DNA of 64,000 nucleotides from Cristatella mucedo. Its lineage: Eukaryota; Bryozoa; Phylactolaemata; Cristatellidae. A program made the translations under genes and the position numbers. Location of the stretch: positions 3,223,501 through 3,287,500 of the forward strand of contig WPIO01000019.1 of the NCBI GenBank assembly GCA_009760855.2, given 5' to 3'. Numbering within the stretch: the stretch's first letter is position 1; each line of letters begins with the position of its first letter. A model generated the notes under the pieces. That model was given only the letters and a program-made list of their open reading frames with translations, was not told the DNA's origin and searched no databases. This document shows, one piece after another, positions 33,030 to 44,440 of the stretch.

Positions 33030-33790
33030 CAAACGTTCGGGTCCCACGAATAGCTGCACTACAGCTACCATTTCCACAAGAAACACCAGAACACTGCGGT
33101 TTTGATTCCAAATTATGCAGAATTGCGTTACGAGTTTACCCACTAAATTTCGTGCAATTTCACATGCTATGGCCTCAAATGGCTCGCGTCAACCAGCCTA
33201 CTTACACTTTCGAACGGCGATAAAGCCGCAATTTCCAAAAAATGGTTTTTATTTCGAATCTATGGAGAACAACGTGCCAGGTTTACCCCTCCAAATTTCA
33301 CGGGATTGCTCTTGGGCGTTTTCATGCTATGTCCTCCGATGATCAGGCCTAAATGGCAGCCAAAACATTTGAATTGCAATAAAGCTGTCGTTTCTACAAT
33401 AAGCTTCGCTCAACTGCGGTTTTGATTCCAAGTTATAGATATGAGTTCGGCGTTTACCCACCAGATTTCACGCGATTGAGCTTTCGCGTTTTCATGCTAT
33501 GGCCTCCAGTGGCCCGGTTAAGATGGCAACCCTAAATTATTAAACTGCGACACAACTGCCATTTCCACAAGTGTTTCGCAGGGGAAGTTTCAATTAAACA
33601 TTGTGGAAAACAGTGTTCCTGGTTTTCCCACCAAATGTCATGCGATTGCATTTTCGCATTCTCATGTTATGGCCTCCAATGGCCCGGACCAGGCGGCCCC
33701 TTACATACTCCGACTGCAATACAGCTGCCATTTCCACAACAGGCACGATGCAATTGTTTTGATTCCACAATATATAAAATGGTAGTACGG
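33030..33790. repeat. Degenerate ~168-bp tandem satellite, about 4 to 4.5 copies
   Basis: The phrase CATGCTATGGCCTCC-AATGG (with changes) recurs with starts at about 33,163, 33,323, 33,493 and 33,663, giving spacings of 160, 170 and 170 bp. Each unit also has a CCATTTCCACAA block, a TTTTGATTCCA block and a TTTACCCACCAAATTTCACG block. Monomers are well diverged. The array abuts a LINE family A 3' end. Confidence 0.8.
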
Positions 33791-35012
33791 GTTCACCCTA
33801 ATGTAATGTAATGTATCTCCGTCTGTAACTCCACAAAGTCATAACGACCATGTGAATGTTACGCAGGAGAGTTTTGTATAGCGCACTCACAGCCTAAGCG
33901 GCTTTCGGTACGCATTCGGTAGCCAACAGACTTCGTCCCACGCAACAAAGAGAAAGTGGGAAGCATAGCAGAGTCAGGAGAGCAGTTGAGATAGTGAGTA
34001 GCATAGAAGTAGCAGCTCAGGACTGCTGAAAAAGATGTGCCGTAGTCGGCAGTAGGAGAGTAGTTGTCGTTGCGTGAGAATTGGTGGAAGCGAGTTCCAC
34101 AGTCTAGGACCTGCAGAGCTAAAGCTTCTGTCGCCAACTGTCTTTAAGCGGAGGAATGGGACAGCTAATTTATTGTCCACACAGGACCTGAGGGCGCGAA
34201 CAGGCTGAAACTGATGCAGGAGTTCAGCTAGGTACGAAGGAGCCAAGCCGTGGCGTGCCTTGTGGGTCAGCGTAAGAACTTTGCTCTGTATCCTTTGCTC
34301 AACCGGCAACCATCCTAGCTCTTTCAGCAGAGGTGACACGTGCTCAAACCGCTGGGACTTCAAGACTAGCCTTGCAGCCATATTCATAGTCAGCTGCAGT
34401 GGCCTAATCGCTTTTTTGGTAGCCCGACCAATAGGGAATTACAATAATCAAGCCGAGACAGAACTAAGGATAGTTACATTTTTTCCCAAGCCACTGTGGG
34501 AGATAGCTCCTAATCTTGGATAGGGATTGGACGTGATGGCTAGCTGCAGAAGCAGTCTTCTGAATGAAGCTTTTAAAATTGAGGCAGTTGTCGAAAACGA
34601 CACCTAAATTTCGAGCACGTGGTGATGGTCGCACAACAGCATCACCTATTAGAAGACCAGTGCCTTTTAATCCAGCCACACGCTTAGGGTGTCCTATGAG
34701 CAGTAGTTCGGTTTCATCGTCATTTAATTTCAGGAAGTTTTCCGACATCCAGGATTAAATATCGTCCAGGCAAGCATTCAATTTTTCAGTTGCTGCAGCA
34801 TATTCCGACGGTTTGAATGACACATACAACTGAGTATCGTCAGCATAAAAGTGATATCCTATTCCACGGGCTTTAATCATTTTCCCAGAGGTTGTGTATA
34901 AATGGAGAACAGCAAGGGACCGAGTACTGACAATTGAGGGACTCCACAGGTGACCCGTCTCGTGTGTAAGACCTGAACCCCACACGACAAGGATTGAACA
35001 CGACCAGACAAG

Positions 35013-35288
35013 TGTAGTTTGAGTGTATGCCGGCTCCTCTGATGAGCCTGTGATGTGGCACGGACACAGGCGGGTAACCGCTGGTGGCCAGATGGTGGAT
35101 TCACCATCAGGATCGGCCGCTGCACAGTTGTGGTCCTCGATGAATCATCGGAGTCAACCAGAGGAGTGGAGGAGGAGAGACTCGAGTGAGAGAAGGGGGC
35201 GAAGGCAGTCGTGCGTCTTGCTGCTCCGTGCCTTGTGCAATACACCGTTGGCGTTGTTCTGGGCCAACGTTCTGTATGCCGAACCACA
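35013..35288 (+). repeat. 5' LTR
   Basis: Starts TGTAGTTTGAGTG and ends CGAACCACA, with TSD ACAAG just upstream. The polyadenylation-type motif is mutated to AATACA here. Confidence 0.9.
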
Positions 35289-35594
35289 AGCTATTTCGTG
35301 GAATGGAGCCGATGACGCCCTGGGAGATGTCTTGCGCAGCATCCCTAGGCTTCGATGGCTTCGGAGACTTCGTTGGCTGGCTGCTGAACTTCGAGAGAGA
35401 GAGAGAGAGATCGAGAAAAGTGGGTACGAACAGAGTGAGTGCCACTTGTTTTTGCTCCTTGCGATGCAAGGCGGGGCCTTCACGTTTGCCTCGGGGCACC
35501 CGCAGGAAGTTCAGGATGACTATGCCAAGCTTCGCTAGTGAGGGCATTCACCTCGCCGGCCGGTAGAGCGCAATTGCTGCACGCTGATCGGGTA

Positions 35595-36410
35595 ATGGCT
35601 GGTCGGACTAAGAGGGCCGACAGGAGCGACCGGAAGCGGCAGCAGCGGCTACCGACTGTGTGCCAGGCGACAGAGGTTTGTCAGGCTGCCACCCTGTGGC
35701 GGCAGGCAACGGCTATCAAAGCGGTGACGGTTGGTCAGGCTGCGATGGTGTTCCACGAAGCAACGGCGTTGTGCGAGGCAACGGTCAGCGGTGTGGCTGA
35801 GACGACGGAGAGTGAGACGGTGCACGGAGAGGCGGCGGCGTCCGCGTGGAAGGCGGCGACGTCTGCGTGGAAGGCGGCGACGTCCGCGGCAGAGTCGGCG
35901 GCATCCGAGACAGAGTCGGCGGCATCCGCGTGGAAGGCGGCGGCGTCCGCGGCAGAGTCGGCGGCATCCGCCAGAGAGGTAGTAGCCGGCGATGCAGCAC
36001 AAGCCATGAAGGTGACGTTGGCCTGCGACCAGCCCGTGGGCTGTGACGCGGCACAGGCAGGAGAGTGTGTGCAGACCGAAGAGTCTGCACAGGCCGGAGA
36101 GTGTTTGCAGACTGAAGAGTCTGCACAGGACGGAGAGGCTGTCCAGGAGGGAGAATCTGTGCAGGCCGCAGAGATTGTGCAGGCCGGAGAGACTGCCCAG
36201 GTTGGAGAGGGTACGCAGGACGTTGAAGCAGCTGCGTATATCGGAGACGCGGCGGAAGAATCGGCAGAGGCGGATGGAGCGACGACGGTTGAGGTCCAAA
36301 AAGCAGTGGCTGTGGACGTCAGCTCGATGACGATGGCCGGTGGCTCACATTGCCGATTGGTCGCAAAAGGCCGTGCACCAGCTTGCCTCTTGCGATCAGC
36401 CGTCAGGTAG
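35595..36410 (+). CDS. Repetitive Ala/Glu-rich ORF inside the LTR element, function unknown
   Basis: A 271-codon frame from ATG 35,595. The first ~30 residues are basic (MAGRTKRADRSDRKRQQ). Repeats follow: an Ala/Ser/Glu/Trp array (ASAWKAATSAWKAATSAAES) over about 35,835-35,985, then Gln/Glu/Ala repeats of the type CVQTEESAQAGE over 36,055-36,225. No Gag zinc knuckle or Pol motif is visible. The G+C-rich repeats also keep other frames open (a minus frame spans 36,299-35,649), so coding status is uncertain. It may be a degenerate Gag replacement, a captured host fragment, or simply an open repeat array. Confidence 0.45.
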   Translation: MAGRTKRADRSDRKRQQRLPTVCQATEVCQAATLWRQATAIKAVTVGQAAMVFHEATALCEATVSGVAETTESETVHGEAAASAWKAATSAWKAATSAAESAASETESAASAWKAAASAAESAASAREVVAGDAAQAMKVTLACDQPVGCDAAQAGECVQTEESAQAGECLQTEESAQDGEAVQEGESVQAAEIVQAGETAQVGEGTQDVEAAAYIGDAAEESAEADGATTVEVQKAVAVDVSSMTMAGGSHCRLVAKGRAPACLLRSAVR

Positions 36411-36474
36411 CCTGTGGGGTCAGCTATTGATGCTAGCTGCTATGTCGAGGATGTGTAGGGTCTAGTTGGCATCG

Positions 36475-36570
36475 TTTATAGATAGGCTCGTCCATTGCTC
36501 CATAGATAGGCTCGTTTATTGCTCCATAGATAGGCTCGTTTATTGCTGCTTAGATAGGCTCGTTCATGCT
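36475..36570. repeat. Short tandem repeat in LTR element 3' region
   Basis: About four tandem units of GATAGGCTCGTTTATTGCTC-type sequence (27 bp), slightly diverged. Confidence 0.85.
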
Positions 36571-36634
36571 GCCCTGTACATTGCAGCTACGTGTGTTGGT
36601 ACTGCAAACTTGTGACCTTAAGGTCAAGGGGGCG

Positions 36635-36910
36635 TGTAGTTTGAGTGTATGCCGGCTCCTCTGATGAGCCTGTGATGTGGCACGGACGCAGGCGGGTAAC
36701 CGCTGGTGGCCAGATGGTGGATTCACCATCAGGATCGGCCGCTGCACAGTTGTGGTCCTCGATGAATCATCGAGGTCAACCAGAGGAGTGGAGAAGGAGA
36801 GACTCGAGTGAGAGAAGGGGGCGAAGGCAGTCGTGCGTCTTGCTGCTCCGTGCCTTGTGCAATAAACCGTTGGCGATGTTCTGGGCCAACGTTCTGTATG
36901 CCGAACCACA
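36635..36910 (+). repeat. 3' LTR
   Basis: Same ends as the 5' LTR, preceded by a polypurine tract and followed by TSD ACAAG. It keeps AATAAA. Confidence 0.9.
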
Positions 36911-38180
36911 ACAAGTACGATTTAAACCACGCCAGTGCTTCGTCTGCCAGACCGATTGTTGTTCTCAATCGTTCAAGTAGGACATCGTGATAAATGCTGT
37001 TGAAGGCAGCTGACAGATCTAGCAGAGCTAGGGCAGTGACATTCCCGTCGTCGTCGCCACGTAGAATGCGATTGTTAACACGGAGAGCAGTTTCCGTGGA
37101 ATGCTGCCTCTTGAATCCTGATTGAAATGTTTCTGACATTTCATTCTTTTCAATATGTTCAACCAGCTGCTTAGCTACAATTTTTTCAAGAATCTTTGAC
37201 AAGAAAAGAAGAAGGGAAACGGGGCGATAGTTTTCAAGGACCTCGTTGTCCAATCCAGGCTTTTTAAGCATGGGTCTAACGATTTCCGATTTGAAGGACT
37301 TGGGGACGACCCCTTTTCCCAGAGAAGCATTAAAAATCTTGGTTATGGCAGGGCTAAGTTGGACTGCCAGTGAAGACCACAGAGATAAAGGTATAGGGTC
37401 TTCAGGAGACGAGCTCTTTTTGCTTGACCTTATTAAGGTAGCCCCATCGCATGCAGAAACCTCGGAGAACCTTGTAAGGAAGGTCACAGGCTGATGAACC
37501 GCGATCGATTGCTTTCGTCGGAGGGGGCTTAATAGAGGCACGAATGTGCACAACTTTTTCAGTAAAGAAAGCTGAAAACTTTTCGGCGGAGTCCTTAATA
37601 TCTTGGGAGTCAGACCTCTCAGCATTGGCCAGTAAATGGTTTACTGTCTTATAAATCTGTTCAGGGTCCGACTGGCAGGAATTCCACTTCTGAGAATTGA
37701 TAATTCTTTTTAGAAGGGCTTAAGTAAGGTCTGCACAGCGGAGCGTTGTCGGCGAGAAGCGTCAGCCTCTTCAAATTGGGTTGCACATCTCTCTTTAGAC
37801 TTGTTCCGGGCCATTGAGCGATTGCTTCTGGCACTTCATTAATGGGAAATAACTCTTTTTCGAGTGCGAATAGCCTTCCAGGGCGTCGCGCGGCGCCTTC
37901 GGCGCTGCTTCGATTCCATTCTGCAGAGGGTCACTGCACGGAGCTACGGTAACCTGCGGGCGGAGGCGGGCAAGTAGCCACTGTCGTGTTGCAGCTTCAG
38001 GACCTGCAAATGGGCGTACAGCGCTTTTAGACGACGACGTCTGAAGAATCTTTCGAGAGGCGCTCTTTCGCGGCAGGTATCCAGACTTTTCAAAAGTGAC
38101 GAATGCCTTTTTTATATGGAGCGAGAGGTTCTTCGGCCCCCCGAAAAGGAGCCTGCTTCAAAGAAAGCTACCGTCACTTT

Positions 38181-38357
38181 TAATAATAATAATAAATTTG
38201 AGATGGCACCCCCAGAGAACCCAGTCTCTCTTTCTAGGCACTTCAAATTTGCTGCAAAGGAAGCACGATCAAATGCCTAGTGGCAGCATGCTCAATGACA
38301 GCAAGCACAACATGGTTAGGGATGACGTGCACAGGGTCAGCATGCAGATTTGAAGAG
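38181..38357 (-). mobile_element. LINE family B 3' fragment
   Basis: A (TAATAA) tail followed by the complement of the family B 3' module (CTTTCTAGGCACTTCAAATTTGC and GACGTGCACAGGGTCAGCAT). It adjoins the 5' part of LINE family A. Confidence 0.75.
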
Positions 38358-39220
38358 GCTATAAGAATCGTCATTGATGAGCGTGATGGTGTGGCCTTCG
38401 GACTGGTTCGCACTCGCCCGCTGCGGTTCGACTTTTCTGCAGAGTAGTCTTAACGGTGCTAGAAGGATGCTAAAAAAGGCACCCGCGTCGGGCCCTTTCA
38501 GTTTCATAGTTTCAAGTCAGTCTTTGGTGACTCTTCACTTGAGGAATTGGTAAAGAATTTAACTTCTGAAATCAGCTCAGTAAGCTGCTAGCGTTGTGCA
38601 GGTACAAAACGCGGCAAGCCTTACGTGGCAAGCCTAAAGGATATTAGCATTCTGTGCCAAATGAGCAGTATCCTTAAGCCATCCAGCCGTCTCACGTTAG
38701 CCCGGCAGGCCTTCCGAGTGGCCACCAATAGGATTAGGAATTTAGTAAAGGCTTGGATTAAATATACGGTTGAATCTCTCTGTAAGACTACCATCCCCCG
38801 GACTATTTTCTGTGCTTATTGGAAGGTTATGCATACAAGCATGTAGTCATGTGACATACTGTGGTCTTGGGGTAGTCATGCGACCGTAGTACAACAAGCC
38901 CAGTTTCAACGCGTACATTGCGGCGCCCATCAGAAGGAACGTGCTCACCAATGACCAGGAAAAGAAAATACGTATGTATATATTATTGTGAGAGCGAGAA
39001 CCCTGCCGTCTATCAGGACGACGGTTGCCGATGGCCAAAAGACACTTTTCGGCAGGACGGCTGTCCGAATCACGCTACGACCTAGCGTGTTTTGGGTAGG
39101 AGTATTTAACCGGGGATGCTGCTCAGTCACGCTGCCTCGAGTAAGATCGCTTATTTATTTACCCAGCTCTTAACACCGCAGCAGCCGACGGGCAATGCTA
39201 AGATCGGTGTTTTTTTCCTA

Positions 39221-39246
39221 GACTGGTTACCTAGTAAGGTAACCAG
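39221..39246. repeat. Perfect 11-bp hairpin
   Basis: ACTGGTTACCT (39,221-39,231) and its exact complement AGGTAACCAGT (39,236-39,246) are separated by AGTA. Confidence 0.9.
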
Positions 39247-39599
39247 TATGTGTGTGAGTAAGATAATATTGTAAGGTAACAAAGGTAAACGGCTTACCGA
39301 GCTTCTGAGCATATCTGCTTCCGAGTCTGCATATGCAGACCTAATTGCTTCCGGATCACTGGATCGCTTCCGGATCGCCACTGAGCTTCCTGGTCTTCAC
39401 CAACAAATATCGCAGTCGCAATACCCCAGAGAGGCGAAGAATGTGGACAATAATATAACATTTAACAATAAAACATTTGTCATAGCTCCCTCAGAGAGCT
39501 CAATCACCTTCTAGGCATTAGGCGTGACTGGCTTTTTCTACTATTGCTAATAAGTAGTGGAAGGAAAATAGAAGAATAAGACCGGCATAACTGCGGATC

Positions 39600-40125
39600 T
39601 AGCTTCAAGTGCTATCGCTTTTCGGAAGCTAATCACTTACCCATACCTCGTACGAGCGTCAAATCCTTTGGAGACCTTTAGTTCGTATGCTCCCAAAACC
39701 TGGAACTCACTTCCGACTTACGTCACGACATCTCCATACTTGACCTTATTTAAAAAGAAACTAGAAACGCACCTATTTATCACAGCATATAGTGGGTCCA
39801 TATGATTGTCCTTTACGTGCTTATGTGTGCTGATACTGTGCATGCTGCCACTAACCACATTTGCATGCTGACCCTGTGCATGTCACCCCTAACCATGTTA
39901 TGCTCATTGTTATTGAGCATGCTACCTCTAACCATTCGATCATTCATCCTTTGCAGCAAATGTAAAGTGCATAGAAAGAGATTGAGTTCTCTGATGGCGC
40001 TATATCAAATGAATTATTGTTATTACTATTATACAGCAAATGTAAGGTGCCTAGAAAGAGACGAGTTCTCTGAGGGCGCTCGATCAGGTGTGTATTATTA
40101 TTGTTATTATTATTATTATCATCAT
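39600..40125 (+). mobile_element. L2-like LINE family B, short copy with duplicated 3' end
   Basis: Carries the TCCTTTGGAGACC...TATGCTCCCAAA block, and its 3' module (GCAAATGTAAAGTGC..., GAGTTCTCTGATGGCGC) is present twice in a row (39,955-40,030 and 40,034-40,125), each ending in TTATTA repeats. Confidence 0.82.
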
Positions 40126-40129
40126 GAGA

Positions 40130-41415
40130 GACCAGAAACTAGAGCAGCTATTTATCGGACGTGCTGTAAAGCCCCGGGGCTTTCAAAAAAAGCGTTCTAG
40201 CTGCACTTCGTTCTATATATCACAATTCTACAGCATGGATGACCGGAATATTGTTCAAGGAATGGGTGCAAATGATGGATCGCGATATGAGCAGAGCTAA
40301 CCGCCAAATTTAGCTTCTTTTGGACAATGGTCCGAGCCATTCAGAAGAAGGTCTCGAAGGTCGATCAAAGGTCGATCAAACATTAGCTCGGTCATGCTCC
40401 CTCCTCATTCAGCAAGTGAGGCCTCTAGATACAGAAAACATTACCTTCTTCAAGCGGCGATACTGCTACTACTTCAACATACAGTGGGGTGTTTTTCTTC
40501 GCTGGAAGCTGGAGAAACAATATATGCTAAGTGGATAAACTAATGCCAATAGGTCCTCGGCAGGTTAAAAAAATACCTAACGTAGAGTCTATGATAATCA
40601 CCAACTTATAAATTGGCCATCCCCTCAGGCTCTAACATAAATTTCCGCTGTGGATTTTCATCAGCCATCCTCACGGCAGTTGCCGTAACTGTCTTCCCGG
40701 CATCGTCATCGCCGACTCCCGTCACAGGATCGAGGTGGACTTCAATGCTTCAAGTTCGGATCGCCGGCACTTAACTGGGCTGCAGCTAAGCGAACACACT
40801 GAGCTCCAGTCCCACCATAATAGGTATCTGAAGCGATCTCAATTAGGATGCGATTATTGCTCACAGTTCTTGCATGAGTGCACCTCCACGCTCCGTTGCA
40901 CTAGAAATTCTGTCTATGAGATCGCGTTCATCTGTTTCGTCGTCTCGCCAGACAAGTCTGGTTTGCTTACATTCACAGAGACCGCCGGAGGGATATGATT
41001 GACAACAACGTCAAGCAGATCGCTTAGCTGAAAATACACACAACGAGAGTTATTTGAAGAGTAGTGAACTTTCTGCGACGCGAAGCTGAAAGTTCTATCC
41101 GTTTGCTTTTACAACGCACCGATTCAGCGTTGGTTGAAACACTGTAGCGCGAAGGTCAAGGCAGCACATTCATCAAGTTAAAATCTCAGTGACATAACTG
41201 CAAAAGACGCTACGTAAATATCACGACAAGGAAAAAAGGAGCTTCCAAAATAGTCGAAAACGCGTAGACATAAAAATTAAATACACCTTAAATAGAGAAG
41301 CAGCCTACTCTGTCATAGTAAAGAATCTGCATATGGTATATAATGATGCTATTGCATTGAATACTGTCGATACATGGTTCCTCGTCGAACACGCAACAAG
41401 GGCTTCCGATATAAT
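40130..41415. other. No recognised feature
   Basis: Short open frames only (for example 40,735-40,998). No conserved motif was found. Confidence 0.4.
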
Positions 41416-41417
41416 TA

Positions 41418-41555
41418 TAATACAGTTTAATCCATTTGTATAGCGCCATAAGATAATCTATTCAGGCGCTGCCACTAGGCTCGAGCCCACGACCTCGGCC
41501 AGATCTTGGTCGGGGCGAGCACCGTGATTGCACCACTCTTTGGCCAGACGAAATG
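41418..41555 (-). mobile_element. tRNA-derived SINE-1 copy
   Basis: Read on the minus strand: GGTGCTCGCCCCGACCAAG, GGCCGAGGTCGTGGGCTCGAG (B box), then GGCAGCGCCTGAATAGAT and a LINE-like tail. Confidence 0.78.
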
Positions 41556-41734
41556 AGCAGAACAGCCGGTGGTTTTAAAGCAGCTTGATCAGCGTCAGAG
41601 CCGCCGCTCATCAAATTAGCAATTCCAGTCTCGAAGCAAGTTACCGCAGTTACTGGCACTGCCGAGGCACTCCGTGGCGCAGGAAGAGCGGTCACGTTGT
41701 TCTACAAGTTATCAGTTATCAGTTGGTAGGTCCG

Positions 41735-42895
41735 GTTCTTTTCACGGTTTATACTCTCCCTCTTGCTGATGTGATTGCCAAGCACAATCTAGGCTTTCAC
41801 TTCTATGCGGATGACACTCAGTTGTACCTTTGCTTTAATCCCTCCCAGCCTTCGAGCACCTCAAATTCTCTCAACTCACTTGCTGCATGTATTGATGACA
41901 TCCGCACACGGATGACAGCAAATTTTCTAAAACTAAATGAGGATAAAACTAACTTACTAGTTATGGGCAAACCCAGTGTGATTCACAAATTGGAAAGGCT
42001 GACGCTGAAAATTGGCCCTGTCAGCATATCTCCTGTTGAATCAGCTCGAAATCTAGGTGTCGTGATCCAAAGTGACCTCTCATTAGACGACCACATCAGC
42101 TCCACAGTCAAATCTGCATACTTTCAGCTACATAACATTGTTAAAATTCGGGCTTGTTTAGATACGGATACCACGTCCAAGTTAGTCCATGCATTCGTGA
42201 TATCCCGTCTCGACTTCTGCAAATCACTGCTTACTGGCCTACCGGCATGTGCGATCAGGCAATCTGCAGCAGTTGCAAAACTCCACGGCTAGGCTTGTCT
42301 GTCGTGAACGTCGCAGTTGCCACATCACACCACTTCTCGCCGACCTGAACTGGCTACCAGTCAAGCAACGGATTGACTTCAAGGTTTTGTCGCCCACTTT
42401 TAGGCCACTTCATTCTTTGGCTCCAGCCTATCTCTCAGATCTACTCACCCACCAGGCCAAGCATCGTACCACCCGCTTTTCGGAATCTAGCTGTTAACCT
42501 ATACCTCGTATAAACCTCAAATCCTTTGGAGACCGTGCATTTAGTTCGTATGCTCCCAAAGCCTGGAACTCCCTCCCGACCTGCGTCAGAACATCCCCTG
42601 ACTTGACCACATTTAAAAAGAACCTAAAAACACACCTATTTAGGACAGAATTTATTGGGTCCCTGTAATTCGTCCTTGATGTGCTTATGCGTGCTGACAC
42701 TGTGCATGCTGCCACTAACCACATTTGCATGCTGACCCTGTGCATGTCACCCCTAACCATGCTATTCATGTTGTTTATCAAGCATGATATTACTCACCAT
42801 TCAATTGCATTTCCCTTTGCAGCAAATGTAAAGCGCCTAGAAAGAGATCGAGTTCTCCGAGGGCGCTTTATCAAGTGCATTATTATTAACATCAT
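41735..42895 (+). mobile_element. L2-like LINE family B, longest copy in window
   Basis: Begins in the reverse-transcriptase domain (GPVLFTVYTLPLADVIAKHN, then [20 protein letters not shown]) and continues through NFLKLNEDKTNLLVMGKPS and [21 protein letters not shown] frameshift lies near 42,265. It ends with GGGCGCTTTATCAAGTGC then ATT repeats. 5'-truncated and inactive. Confidence 0.9.
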
Positions 42896-43109
42896 TATCA
42901 GTTGGGGCTAAGGTACCAGATACCTGCAAGTTACGTGCAGCCATATCCAAACTCTCATATAAAACCATAAACTCAGGTTTCAAAAACCTAAATTGGGCCT
43001 CCCGATTTCAACACACGGAACGTCAAACGGGGCCAGCACCTGAGGTGCTTTAGTAATTTTATTATCATACCCATATAATTTCATACCATTTATCGGCATC
43101 GCCTTCTAA

Positions 43110-43795
43110 ATTAATAATAATAATAATAATTAATAATAATAATAATGTACTTGATAAAGCGCCCTCAGAGAACTCAATCTCTCTCTAGGCGCTTTACATT
43201 TGCTGTTAAGTGAAATGCAATTGAATGGTAAGTAAAATCATGCTTGAAAAACAAACGAAATGAATAACATGGTTAGGGGTGACATGCACAGGGTCAGCAT
43301 GCAAATGTGGTTAGTGGCAGCATGCACAGTGTCAGCACGCATAAGCACATCAAGGACAAATCACAGGGACCCACTAAATGCTGTCCTAAATAGGTGTGTT
43401 TTTAGTTTCCTTTTAAATGTGGTCAGGTCAGGGGATGTTCTGACGCAGGTCGGGAGGGAGTTCCAGGCTTTGGGAGCATACGAACTAAATGCACGGTCTC
43501 CAAAGGATTTAAGGTTTGTACGAGGTATTTGTAGGCTGTTGGATTCCGAAAAGCGGGTGGTACGATGCTTGGCCTGGTGGGGTAGTATATCTGACAGATA
43601 GGCTGGAGCCATAGAATGAAGGGACCTAAAAGTGAGCGACAAAACCTTGAAGTCAATCCGTTGCTTGACTGGTAGCCAGTTCAGGTCGGTGAGAAGTGGA
43701 GTAATGTGGCAACTGTGACGCTCACGGCAGACAAGTCTAGCTGCCGAGTTTTGCACCAGCTGCAATCGCCTGATCGCACATGCTGGTAATTAACC
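43110..43795 (-). mobile_element. L2-like LINE family B, 5'-truncated
   Basis: (TAA)n tail at 43,112-43,145. The minus frame of 134 codons is intact at the C-terminus: [20 protein letters not shown], ending TAFSGSL. It is among the least decayed copies. Confidence 0.9.
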
Positions 43796-44297
43796 ATTGT
43801 ATGTTCGTTTCTGCACCCGCCATTAGCACACTGAAATTCCTTCTTCTTCGTAGTAATCTCAGCATTATCGTTAGTAGACTGCTGACTTAAATATACTCTA
43901 TCACCACTGCTAACTTTTGCTTTGGATATCATGCATCAGCGAACTTGGCAATGGTATTCTCAAAACCCATGTACCTCAATTCAGTCAGGGGCTAACTAGC
44001 TGTGACTATTATACGGGAGTTATTAAGGGTAAACACTGTTCCTTAAATCATACAAGTTCGTCATAGCACTCCTTTGAAAGTCGCTTACTTCGGTCGGTTA
44101 AGCACTGCTCCTTAATGCGTCGAAGTTAACTATGGGATTTCTAATGGTCTCAAATGTTGGCAGAGCCAGCAGTATACCCCAAGATTAACAGGCATAATGG
44201 TACAATGCTCATCCATTCAGTCCCAATCTAGACTAGCGCAAGATGACGGCTAAATGTCCGGAAGAATTAGCCATTCTCAGCAATTATCCAGGACTTT

Positions 44298-44440
44298 CTG
44301 GGTCTTAGCCCAGGGGTAAGGTGTGCTCGCTTCACGACCCAGGTCGTGGGCTCGGATCCTTCTGCGGGCTGCGATCCTTTAGTGCCCGCTGCATGCGGTG
44401 GTGATCGATCGTCATAACTAAGGAGCCGCTGATCCCGGCA
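44298..44440 (+). mobile_element. tRNA-derived SINE-2 copy
   Basis: A-box TCTTAGCCCAGGGGTAAGGTG and B-box GGTCGTGGGCTCGGATCC, then GCGGGCTGCGATCC and TGCATGCGGTGGTGATC. The B box departs from GGTTCGANTCC, so this is not a functional tRNA gene. Confidence 0.7.

Larger units (their letters stand above)
35013..36910 (+). mobile_element. Complete small LTR retroelement (TRIM/non-autonomous type) nested in a LINE
   Basis: Two 276-bp LTRs (35,013-35,288 and 36,635-36,910) begin TGTAGTTTGAG, end CCGAACCACA, and differ at 6 positions by eye. They are flanked by the 5-bp duplication ACAAG at 35,008-35,012 and 36,911-36,915. A polypurine tract (AAGGTCAAGGGGGCG) immediately precedes the right LTR, which sets plus orientation. 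The right LTR holds a CAATAAACC polyadenylation-type signal. The internal ~1.35 kb has no protease, reverse transcriptase or integrase, so the element must move with another element's enzymes. A primer-binding site could not be assigned with confidence. Confidence 0.9.
33795..38180 (-). mobile_element. L2/CR1-like LINE family A, interrupted by an LTR element
   Basis: The minus-strand reverse-transcriptase region includes NYRPVSLLLFLSKILEKIVA, GFKRQHSTETAL, ALLDLSAAFNSIYHD, AWFKSYL, then after the insertion SGRVQSLSCGVQ, FYADDTQLY, the LGVVFDNCLNF block and WLPVEQRIQSKVLTLTHKA. It ends in an (ATTAC)n-like tail near 33,800. Frameshifts and stops break the frame, so the copy is dead. The LTR element at 35,013-36,910 sits inside the SYL|SGR coding region. 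Confidence 0.88.

Noticed and set aside
33030-33790. CRISPR-like array
   Set aside because: Monomers of ~168 bp are continuous and degenerate with no repeat-spacer alternation; the DNA is eukaryotic.
35649-36299. 216-codon minus-strand open frame
   Set aside because: Antisense shadow of the GC-rich repeats in the LTR element; Arg/Leu/Cys-rich low complexity.
44304-44375. Candidate tRNA gene
   Set aside because: The B box is mutated and the flank matches SINE-2.
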